A DNA stretch of 8,453 bases from Bacillota bacterium. GTDB taxonomy: Bacteria > Bacillota > Clostridia > Oscillospirales > Acutalibacteraceae. This document shows positions 1 through 4,708 of this stretch, piece by piece (position 1 is the stretch's first letter; each line of letters opens with the position of its first letter). The stretch covers positions 1-8,453 of the forward strand of contig JAEZFF010000040.1 of assembly GCA_023417635.1 (NCBI GenBank), read 5' to 3'. A program made the position numbers and the translations under genes. Under the pieces are notes generated by a model. That model had not been told where the DNA came from, searched no databases, and worked only from the letters and a program-made list of their open reading frames with translations.

Positions 1-1
1 G

Positions 2-1057
2 ACCGAGCATGAATGTTCCACCTGGGAAGAGGCACGTGAACGCCTGCGCGCCGGATTTTACCTGCAGGTGCGCGAAGGTTCCGCAGCAAAGAACCTGACG
101 GCGATTCTAAGCGGCGCTCTGAAGGAAGGGGGTTCATTTGACCGCTTCCTCTTCTGCACAGATGATGCTCATCTGGACGACACAGCCAAAAACGGGCACA
201 TTGACCGGAACATCCGCATGGCGATTGCATTGGGCATGAACCCAGTCACTGCCATAAAAATTGCCACGCTGAACGCGGCGCGCGCCTACGGTTTCCGTGA
301 CCGCGGCGCTGTCGCTTCCGGTTACCGCGCGGACCTTGTTGTGCTTGACGACCTCAAATCCGTTACGATCCATGAAGTCTACAAAGACGGTATTTCACTG
401 GATGAACTGCCGAAAGCATTCCCGAAGACTCGCGTCAGCCATGAGCTGCGGCACAGCGTACACATCCCGAAACTGCGGAAAAACTGCCTGAAGCTGAAGG
501 CGGAAGAAAGTTTCCCCATAATTGGCCTTGTACCAGGGCAGCTTATTACAAAGAAAATTATGCTTCCGCTTCCGCAGAAAGACGGCTACTTCACCCCTTC
601 CGGCGATATCTTAAAAATTGCCGTCGTCCAGCGGCATGACGGTTCCGGCCGAATAGGCGTCGGCGCAGTGAAGGGCTTCGGGCTGAAAAACGGTGCGGCG
701 GCTTCCACCGTCGGCCACGACGCACACAACCTGATTGTAATCGGTGACAGCGACGCCGATATGCTCGCCGCCGTAGAAGAGCTGAAATCCTGCGACGGTG
801 GGTACACGCTCGTGAGCGGCGGAAAACCCGTAAAGACCATTCCACTCGAAGTAGCCGGCCTCTTTACCGATGACTGCAGCATAAACCTGCCGCAGGAGTT
901 GAGTGAAATGACAGCCCTCTCCCACCGCATGGGCGTTCCGGGAAACATCGACGTGTTCCAGAATCTTTCGTTTCTGTCACTGCCTGTTATTCCGGCTCTG
1001 CGCATAACAGACTGCGGGGTTTATGACACCGAAGAACAAAAATTTCTTGCAAAATGA
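2..1057 (+). CDS. adeC: Adenine deaminase, C-terminal part (5' end outside window)
   Basis: Hydrolyses adenine to hypoxanthine and ammonia in purine salvage; a cytoplasmic metal-dependent amidohydrolase. The frame is open from base 2, reading TEHECSTWEEA, so the gene begins before the window; 351 codons remain. The family is about 580 residues, so roughly 40% is missing. What shows the family: REGSAAKNL, the FCTDDAH metal-site segment (base ~155), GHIDRNIRMAI, then GMNPVTAIKIATLNAARAYG and GYRADLVVLDDL closing the amidohydrolase barrel. The C-terminal adenine-deaminase domain follows, with VKGFGLKNGAAASTVGHDAHN at about bases 670-730 and GLFTDD. An internal GTG at 68 is not a start, because conserved sequence continues upstream. 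I see no GC-rich terminator after the TGA. The family assignment is very secure; the symbol follows the B. subtilis-type enzyme (also called ade). Confidence 0.95.
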   Translation, partial: TEHECSTWEEARERLRAGFYLQVREGSAAKNLTAILSGALKEGGSFDRFLFCTDDAHLDDTAKNGHIDRNIRMAIALGMNPVTAIKIATLNAARAYGFRDRGAVASGYRADLVVLDDLKSVTIHEVYKDGISLDELPKAFPKTRVSHELRHSVHIPKLRKNCLKLKAEESFPIIGLVPGQLITKKIMLPLPQKDGYFTPSGDILKIAVVQRHDGSGRIGVGAVKGFGLKNGAAASTVGHDAHNLIVIGDSDADMLAAVEELKSCDGGYTLVSGGKPVKTIPLEVAGLFTDDCSINLPQELSEMTALSHRMGVPGNIDVFQNLSFLSLPVIPALRITDCGVYDTEEQKFLAK

Positions 1058-1094
1058 ATAATTTCCCCCGAAAAATTGCTTCTTTGATGAAAAC

Positions 1095-1111
1095 TTAACC
1101 AATGGTTAACC
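1095..1111. promoter_or_regulatory. TTAACC dyad and direct repeat, candidate operator
   Basis: TTAACCAATGGTTAACC reads as a perfect inverted repeat (TTAACC-AAT-GGTTAA) and also as a direct repeat of TTAACC with an 11-bp period. It lies 14 bp before an AT-rich TATAAA (1125-1130), where the -35 region of a promoter for the XRE-TPR gene would be. The repeat is seen directly; its role as a regulator site is inferred. Confidence 0.4.
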
Positions 1112-1130
1112 TACGGGCCAATTTTATAAA
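1102..1130 (+). promoter_or_regulatory. Weak promoter candidate for the XRE-TPR gene
   Basis: TATAAA at 1125-1130 (continuing AATA) is the best -10 box in the spacer after adeC. The matching -35 is poor: ATGGTT at 17 bp, or TGGTTA at 16 bp. The TTAACC dyad covers this position. A poor -35 under an operator-like dyad would fit a regulated promoter, but this is only a sequence-based guess. Confidence 0.3.
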
Positions 1131-1162
1131 ATACGCCTCCATTGCAAAAAGCCGTCCAGTAC

Positions 1163-1184
1163 CTTATCCTAGAACTAGAATAAG
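1163..1184. promoter_or_regulatory. 10-bp-arm imperfect palindrome, candidate autoregulatory operator
   Basis: Left arm CTTATCCTAG (1163-1172), 2-nt centre AA, right arm CTAGAATAAG (1175-1184): nine of ten positions pair, with one C/A mismatch. It sits downstream of the -10 candidate and 24 bp before the start of the XRE-TPR gene, a usual place for self-repression by HTH dimers. In RNA the 2-nt centre makes a compact hairpin less likely, which favours a DNA-level site. Confidence 0.4.
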
Positions 1185-1208
1185 AGAACGGAAGGGAACG
1201 GGATTAAG

Positions 1209-2291
1209 ATGGAACTGCCGATTGGAAAAATAATACTGAAACTGAGGAAGAAGAACGGTGCTACTCAGGAACAGCTTGCTAATGCGGTCGGCGTTTCCGT
1301 TCCGGCCGTTTCCAAGTGGGAAACCGGAAATTCTTACCCGGATATTACGCTGCTTATGCCGATTGCCCGCTATTTCGGCGTTACAGTAGATGACCTGCTT
1401 CATTATCAGAATGATATTTCCGAAAAAGAAGAGGAAGCAATCATCAGGGAATGCACGCAGACTTTCGAGGGAAAGGGCTTTGATGCAGGGATGTCACTAT
1501 GCAGTAATTACCTGAAAGAATACCCGAACAATCTTCGCCTGAAATACGAGCTTGCCGGCCTGTTCCCATGGTATGCCGGCAAAAGCGGCGCAAGCGCGGA
1601 GAAAGCCGCCGACGCGAACGAGCGTGCCGTCAGCCTTTTGAAAGATGCGATAAAAAGCGATGACAGTGAAATCCGGAACGCGGCTCTTTATCTGCTTGCC
1701 TGTACCTATATCCAAATGGACAAAAGCAGTGAGGCACAGAAAGCCCTGGAACAGCTGCCGCAGCAGGGCTTCGACCCGGTGTATCTTCTCCCAACCATTT
1801 ATCTGCAGAAAAAAGAATTTCAAAAAGCGGCAAAACTCAATCAATGCAATCTGCTGAATAGCCTCAGCAAGGCAGGTGGGGCCCTCATGGGCCTTGCAGG
1901 CATTGCTTTACAGGAAAAGAAGTGGGATGATGCGCTTCGTTTCGCCGATGCGCAGCGGAAGTTGATTGAAGCCGTTGATTTACAGGACTTTTCGTTATCT
2001 TCCATCTGCGGATTATACCTAAAAATCTACTGTGCAAAAAAAGACGCTGAAAATACGCTGAACTGGCTGAAACAATTTTTATCTGTATTTCCGTACGACG
2101 AGAACAGGCATCACCTTTCGGAGAACTTTTTCTTCAGCCTTGCGGAAAAGCGCGAGAAATCCGTAGTCCTCAATTTTACAAAGGACACTGTACTCCATTC
2201 GCTGAAACAGGACAAAGAGTTCGATTTCCTGAGGGAAGACGAACGCTTCAAAACGCTGCTGGAAGATTTTCAAAACGGAGATTTGGCATAA
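1209..2291 (+). CDS. XRE-family HTH regulator with TPR-like C-terminal region
   Basis: A 360-aa cytoplasmic DNA-binding protein. Residues 4-64 are a lambda-repressor-type helix-turn-helix: IGKIILKLRKKNGATQEQLA, then the recognition segment VSVPAVSKWETGNSYP and ITLLMPIARYFGVTVDDLL. Residues ~75-345 are nearly all amphipathic helix with tetratricopeptide-like pairs (for example around CSNYLKEYPNNLRLKYELAG, NAALYLLACTYIQMDKSSEA, and YLQKKEFQKAAKL). It ends with FLREDERFKTLLEDF, a tail common in clostridial members. There is no membrane segment. The ATG at 1209 is preceded by AAGGGA (11 nt) and GGGA (5 nt). HTH plus TPR recalls peptide-sensing RRNPP regulators, but no ligand or target can be read here. 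Two dyads upstream suggest autoregulation. The gene is monocistronic, ending at a terminator at 2376-2399. Confidence 0.88.
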   Translation: MELPIGKIILKLRKKNGATQEQLANAVGVSVPAVSKWETGNSYPDITLLMPIARYFGVTVDDLLHYQNDISEKEEEAIIRECTQTFEGKGFDAGMSLCSNYLKEYPNNLRLKYELAGLFPWYAGKSGASAEKAADANERAVSLLKDAIKSDDSEIRNAALYLLACTYIQMDKSSEAQKALEQLPQQGFDPVYLLPTIYLQKKEFQKAAKLNQCNLLNSLSKAGGALMGLAGIALQEKKWDDALRFADAQRKLIEAVDLQDFSLSSICGLYLKIYCAKKDAENTLNWLKQFLSVFPYDENRHHLSENFFFSLAEKREKSVVLNFTKDTVLHSLKQDKEFDFLREDERFKTLLEDFQNGDLA

Positions 2292-2320
2292 CTACAGGCT
2301 TTTCTTGCCCGAACCCAATT

Positions 2321-2363
2321 AAGAAAAGCGGCCCATCCTCCGCTTCACGCATCAGATAGGCCG
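2321..2363 (-). terminator. Intrinsic terminator of mrp (minus strand)
   Basis: Read on the minus strand, arms at 2363-2355 and 2337-2329 form a 9-bp stem (CGGCCTATC with GATGGGCCG, one U-G wobble) closing a 17-nt loop, followed by CTTTTCTT. It lies 35 bp after the mrp stop. On the + strand the wobble becomes a C/A mismatch, so the hairpin is better on the minus strand, although flanking A and T runs could give some activity in both directions. Confidence 0.6.
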
Positions 2364-2375
2364 TTTTCCCGTTGT

Positions 2376-2399
2376 AAGGGGCCATTGGGCTCCTTTTTT
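2376..2399 (+). terminator. Intrinsic terminator of the XRE-TPR gene
   Basis: Stem AAGGGGCC (2376-2383), loop ATTG, return arm GGCTCCTT (2388-2395) with one G-U wobble, running into six T residues (2394-2399). It stops transcription of the + strand regulator 85 nt after its TAA. The T-run overlaps the first base pairs of the mrp stop codon (2398-2400, minus strand), so the two convergent genes share sequence here. Confidence 0.75.
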
Positions 2400-3243
2400 A
2401 TTTTCTTTTCGGCATCTTCTGTACAGCATCCGCAGCTTTTTCAAGCCATGGCGCCGGGATATCTTCCACATGGCCAGCGTCGCACTTCTGTGCAACATCC
2501 GGGTCAAGCGGCAGACGGCCAAGAATATTCAGCCCATACTTTGCGGCTGACTCCTCCAGGTGGCTTTCGCCGAAAACCTTAATCTCTTTTCCGCAGTCCG
2601 GGCACTTCACATAGCTCATGTTCTCCACAACGCCCAGAATCGGAACCTTCATCATCTTCGCCATATTGACCGCTTTGGAAACAATCAGCGAAACAAGTTC
2701 CTGCGGTGAAGTAACAATCACGATGCCGTCAACCGGCAGCGACTGAAACACCGTAAGCGGCACATCGCCCGTCCCCGGAGGCATATCGACGAACAGGTAG
2801 TCGACATCCTGCCAGACAACATCCGTCCAGAACTGCTTTACGGCGTTGGCAATCATCGGGCCGCGCCATACAACCGGCGCACTCTCGTCATCCAATAAAA
2901 GATTGATGGAGATAACATCAATGCCGTTTTTCGTGCGCGCCGGAATAATGCCTTCCTCATTTCCGCTTACCAGACCGTGCAGACCAAACACTTTTGGGAT
3001 GGACGGGCCTGTAATGTCGGCATCCAGTACGCCGGTGTGAAATCCGCGACGGTTCAGCAGCACCGACAGCAACGAGGTAACAAGGCTTTTGCCAACACCG
3101 CCTTTTCCGCTGACAACACCAATCACGCGGCCGATTTTACTGCGCTTGTTCGGCTTTTCCATCATATCTGCTGGGCTGCTGCTGCGGGATGGGCAGTTTT
3201 CTTCGCAGGACGCACAGTCGTGCCCACAATTTTCTTCACTCAT
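2398..3243 (-). CDS. mrp: Mrp/Nbp35-family Fe-S cluster carrier ATPase (ApbC-like)
   Basis: A soluble P-loop ATPase of the MinD/Mrp superfamily, 281 aa, thought to bind and pass on Fe-S clusters to apoproteins. An N-terminal Cys cluster has C6, C10, C13 and C17 (C-x3-C-x2-C-x3-C). The deviant Walker A is KGGVGKS at 47-53; DADITGPSIPKVFG is at 74-87; the Walker B region VDMPPGTGD is at 152-160; and ENMSYVKCPDCG carries the conserved CxxC (C214, C217) expected to hold the cluster at the dimer interface. The start is taken as the ATG at 3243 because AAGGAG (3256-3251) lies 7 nt upstream. The frame is open to a TTG at 3270 and an ATG at 3249, but those sit over or against the ribosome site. It has its own strong promoter, 85 bp after gpsA, and its own terminator. 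The Cys-rich head is common in clostridial Mrp proteins. Confidence 0.93.
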   Translation of the reverse strand: MSEENCGHDCASCEENCPSRSSSPADMMEKPNKRSKIGRVIGVVSGKGGVGKSLVTSLLSVLLNRRGFHTGVLDADITGPSIPKVFGLHGLVSGNEEGIIPARTKNGIDVISINLLLDDESAPVVWRGPMIANAVKQFWTDVVWQDVDYLFVDMPPGTGDVPLTVFQSLPVDGIVIVTSPQELVSLIVSKAVNMAKMMKVPILGVVENMSYVKCPDCGKEIKVFGESHLEESAAKYGLNILGRLPLDPDVAQKCDAGHVEDIPAPWLEKAADAVQKMPKRK

Positions 3244-3250
3244 TCTCATT

Positions 3251-3256
3251 CTCCTT
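3251..3256 (-). promoter_or_regulatory. Ribosome binding site that fixes the mrp start
   Basis: AAGGAG on the minus strand is 7 nt before the ATG at 3243 but only 1 nt before the ATG at 3249, and inside the coding sequence if the TTG at 3270 were used. This favours the 281-aa product. Confidence 0.75.
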
Positions 3257-3281
3257 TTCAAGTTTGCCAATATCTTTGCAT

Positions 3282-3310
3282 ATTTTAGTTTTTTCCGCCG
3301 CGTTTGTCAA
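3282..3310 (-). promoter_or_regulatory. Near-consensus sigma-A promoter of mrp
   Basis: On the minus strand: TTGACA (3310-3305, perfect -35), 17-bp spacer, TAAAAT (3287-3282, five of six to consensus). The expected transcript start near 3275 gives a leader of about 30 nt. The -35 box lies within a perfect odd palindrome GTTTGACAAAC (3312-3302), which might be an operator. This promoter means mrp need not depend on gpsA transcription. Confidence 0.75.
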
Positions 3311-3328
3311 ACATTGAACGGAAAGACA

Positions 3329-4285
3329 CTAAAACTCCATTTTAATGCTTCGCAAGAAGAGGTCTGAAATCGCCTTTTCCGGGCTTTTGCCATGGTTTAT
3401 CACATCATCCACCTCATGGCAGATGGGCAAGTCGACCTGGTATTTGTCGCCGAGCCTCAGCAGCGCCGTTGTAGTTGCTACGCCTTCGGCCAGCTCACCG
3501 TAAGGCTCACCGCGCACAAAAGCTTCGCCAAAGCGGCGGTTGTGACTGTACGGAGAAAAGACCGTCGCCTCATAGTCGCCAAGGTGCGCAAGGCCGTAAG
3601 CGGACATCTCACTGCCCCCCATTGCCTTGATAAGCCGGGCAATTTCTCGTGTTCCCCGGGACATCAGCGCGCCTTTCAGCGCTGTTTTGCCAAGGCCGTC
3701 GAGCATCCCTGCGGCAATGCCGATTACGTTTTTTGAAGCGGCTCCGACTTCATTGCCAAGTAAATCATGGCCATAATAAAAACGGATGAGATTCCCGGAA
3801 AAAGCGCTTACGAGGTATTTCTTTACCTCCATACTCTCGCTGTCGATTACCATGCAGTTCGGAATGCCCCGGGTGAAAGCCTGCACATGGCCCGGGCCTA
3901 CCCAAATTGCAACCGGCACTTGCGGCGCATACTCGCCAAAGATCTGCGTCAGGCGCTCCCCTGTTCCCGCCTCAAGCCCCTTCATGCACAAAACGGCGGT
4001 CTTCCCCGTGAGATTTTCCGCCGAAAGCTGCTTCATCAATGTGCGGAAGCCCTGTGCGCCTACAGAGATAACAAGGATTTCTGCTGTGCACACCGCCGCG
4101 CTGAAGTTTGAAGTAAGCGCAATTTTTTCATTCAGCGTAATAAGGCCGTTTGTACAGGTTTCTCGGAACTGCCGCAGATGTGCCGAATTCTCTCGGCCGT
4201 AAAGCGTCACTTTATGACCGAGAGAATTCAGGTACCATGCAAGAAAACTCCCCCACCGGCCGCAGCCGATTACTGTGATATGCAA
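3329..4285 (-). CDS. gpsA: Divergent NAD(P)-dependent glycerol-3-phosphate dehydrogenase (GpsA-like)
   Basis: GpsA reduces dihydroxyacetone phosphate to sn-glycerol-3-phosphate, the backbone for phospholipids; it acts in the cytoplasm. This copy has 318 aa. Residues 3-30 form the Rossmann start with GCGRWGS at 7-13. KGLEAGTG is at 102-109, GPGHVQAFTRGIP at 130-142, GAASKNVIGIAAG at 181-193 with the expected catalytic K185, MSRGTREIARL at 208-218, and SPYSHNRRFG at 244-253 for phosphate binding. Several motifs differ from textbook GpsA: GPGHVQAF for GP(S/T)FA(K/x)E, and GDYEATVFS for GDL-x-x-TC-S. The start is a TTG at 4285, since AGGGGTGA (4298-4291) is 5 nt upstream; an in-frame ATG at 4309 has no ribosome site. 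I see no strong terminator before mrp, so read-through into mrp is possible. Fold and fold-level activity are secure; the exact substrate is less so. Confidence 0.85.
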   Translation of the reverse strand: MHITVIGCGRWGSFLAWYLNSLGHKVTLYGRENSAHLRQFRETCTNGLITLNEKIALTSNFSAAVCTAEILVISVGAQGFRTLMKQLSAENLTGKTAVLCMKGLEAGTGERLTQIFGEYAPQVPVAIWVGPGHVQAFTRGIPNCMVIDSESMEVKKYLVSAFSGNLIRFYYGHDLLGNEVGAASKNVIGIAAGMLDGLGKTALKGALMSRGTREIARLIKAMGGSEMSAYGLAHLGDYEATVFSPYSHNRRFGEAFVRGEPYGELAEGVATTTALLRLGDKYQVDLPICHEVDDVINHGKSPEKAISDLFLRSIKMEF

Positions 4286-4290
4286 AACTG

Positions 4291-4298
4291 TCACCCCT
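4291..4298 (-). promoter_or_regulatory. Ribosome binding site that fixes a TTG start for gpsA
   Basis: AGGGGTGA on the minus strand ends 5 nt before the TTG at 4285, whose product opens directly with HITVIGCGRWG, the expected Rossmann strand. An upstream in-frame ATG (4309) and GTG (4294) lack such a site. Confidence 0.65.
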
Positions 4299-4393
4299 GT
4301 ATCTATCATCTATAGCATATCCAGTCACGCTGCAAAAGATGAAGTTCACTTCTGCGGTGCAGGCAAAAACAGATTTGCTATAGTGTTTCCCTA

Positions 4394-4422
4394 ATCATAC
4401 CAAAAAAAACGGGAATCGGCAA
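4394..4422 (-). promoter_or_regulatory. Promoter candidate for gpsA
   Basis: On the minus strand, TTGCCG (4422-4417), a 17-bp spacer containing eight T residues, and TATGAT (4399-4394). The -35 matches four of six positions and the -10 five of six. It would give a leader of about 100 nt for gpsA. Other AT-rich hexamers nearer the gene (TATAGA, 4313-4308) lack a well-spaced -35. Confidence 0.4.
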
Positions 4423-4504
4423 CCTCAGCCTCGGTGGCCGCAACCTCGTTTTGACTCGCCGCATCGTTTCCCTGCCCTTCAAGCTTAAATCTCCAATGCG
4501 TCGA

Positions 4505-4532
4505 TTGTAAAACAGCAGGAAAATGTTATACT
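4505..4532 (+). promoter_or_regulatory. Extended -10 promoter candidate P1 for the membrane XRE gene
   Basis: TTGTAA (4505-4510), 16-bp spacer, TATACT (4527-4532) preceded by TGT, an extended -10. The expected start is near 4539, giving a leader of about 170 nt. The TTGAAAAG/CTTTTCAA dyad begins 12 bp after the -10 box. Confidence 0.5.
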
Positions 4533-4544
4533 GAAAAAGGAGTT

Positions 4545-4562
4545 TTGAAAAGAGCTTTTCAA
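4545..4562. promoter_or_regulatory. 8-bp-arm palindrome just after P1, candidate operator
   Basis: TTGAAAAG, 2-nt centre AG, CTTTTCAA: perfect 8-bp arms. It is placed where a bound dimer would block transcription starting from P1. It shares GCTTT(T)CAAG with the palindrome 70 bp downstream. Confidence 0.45.
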
Positions 4563-4608
4563 GCAGAATACTTTTTATTCCTGCAAAAGCGCGGCGGGAA
4601 TATCCCTG

Positions 4609-4614
4609 TATAAT
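4609..4614 (+). promoter_or_regulatory. Consensus -10 box (promoter candidate P2)
   Basis: A perfect TATAAT directly preceded by TG. No good -35 exists at 16-18 bp (AAAGCG at 17 bp), so activity might depend on an activator. The short dyad GGGA-ATA-TCCC (4596-4606) abuts the box. The expected start is near 4621, inside the GAAAGCTTTC palindrome. Confidence 0.35.
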
Positions 4615-4618
4615 TTAA

Positions 4619-4628
4619 GAAAGCTTTC
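4619..4628. promoter_or_regulatory. Perfect palindrome GAAAGCTTTC at the P2 start
   Basis: A perfect 10-bp palindrome extended on the right by AAG, resembling the 4545-4562 dyad (shared GCTTT(T)CAAG). The two dyad centres are 70 bp apart. As a pair, each near a -10 candidate, they look like operator copies; this is inferred. Confidence 0.4.
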
Positions 4629-4636
4629 AAGTCTGG

Positions 4637-4679
4637 TAGCAATTACAAAACTCATTCCGGCCCTTATTTAAAATTGCTA
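4637..4679 (+). promoter_or_regulatory. Leader inverted repeat TAGCAATT / AATTGCTA
   Basis: Perfect 8-bp arms at 4637-4644 and 4672-4679 with a 27-nt loop, in the untranslated leader of the membrane XRE gene, ending 12 nt before its ribosome site. The right arm's TTGCT (4674-4678) can instead pair with AGCAA at 4689-4693, beside the ribosome site. No T-run follows, so it is not a terminator. Confidence 0.35.
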
Positions 4680-4691
4680 TCGTCTTGCAGC

Positions 4692-4701
4692 AAAAGGATG
4701 G
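4692..4701 (+). promoter_or_regulatory. Ribosome binding site that fixes the membrane XRE start
   Basis: AAAAGGATGG lies 7 nt before the ATG at 4709. The in-frame TTG at 4685 lies upstream of this site with no ribosome site of its own, so the 278-aa product is preferred. Confidence 0.65.
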
Positions 4702-4708
4702 TTATAAA

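Larger units (their letters stand above)
4286..4708. other. 423-bp divergent control region between gpsA and the membrane XRE gene
   Basis: No convincing gene lies here. The stretch holds a minus-strand promoter candidate for gpsA (4394-4422), two + strand promoter candidates for the membrane XRE gene (4505-4532 and a -10 at 4609-4614) and several dyads. These include CTATAGCA/TGCTATAG (4310-4317 and 4376-4383), GAAGT-TC-ACTTC (4341-4352), TTGAAAAG/CTTTTCAA (4545-4562), GAAAGCTTTC (4619-4628) and TAGCAATT/AATTGCTA (4637-4644 and 4672-4679). A run of eight A residues is at 4402-4409. A TTG-started 22-codon frame (4545-4613) is discussed under rejected items. Confidence 0.6.

Noticed and set aside
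586..1005. 139-codon minus-strand frame opposite adeC
   Set aside because: It mirrors a well-supported adenine deaminase reading frame and has no initiation signals; GC-rich codon structure yields such shadows.
1060..1080. AATTT-C5G-AAAAATT as a possible terminator after adeC
   Set aside because: The stem is only A/T pairs of about five and the following tract is not T-rich, so it would not terminate.
4402..4409. Run of eight T residues on the minus strand, as a terminator tail
   Set aside because: No stable hairpin precedes it on that strand and no minus-strand gene lies upstream; it fits better as a promoter spacer tract.
4421..4447. Repeated AACCTC words as a possible short repeat array or CRISPR-like unit
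   Set aside because: Only two copies of a 6-8 bp word are present, without regular spacing or unit length.
4545..4613. Short frame of 22 codons from a TTG, behind AAAGGAG, ending at the TAA in the P2 -10 box (possible leader peptide)
   Set aside because: The TTG is only 2 nt from the GGAG, too close for normal initiation, and the frame lies over the palindrome at 4545-4562, which explains the sequence better.
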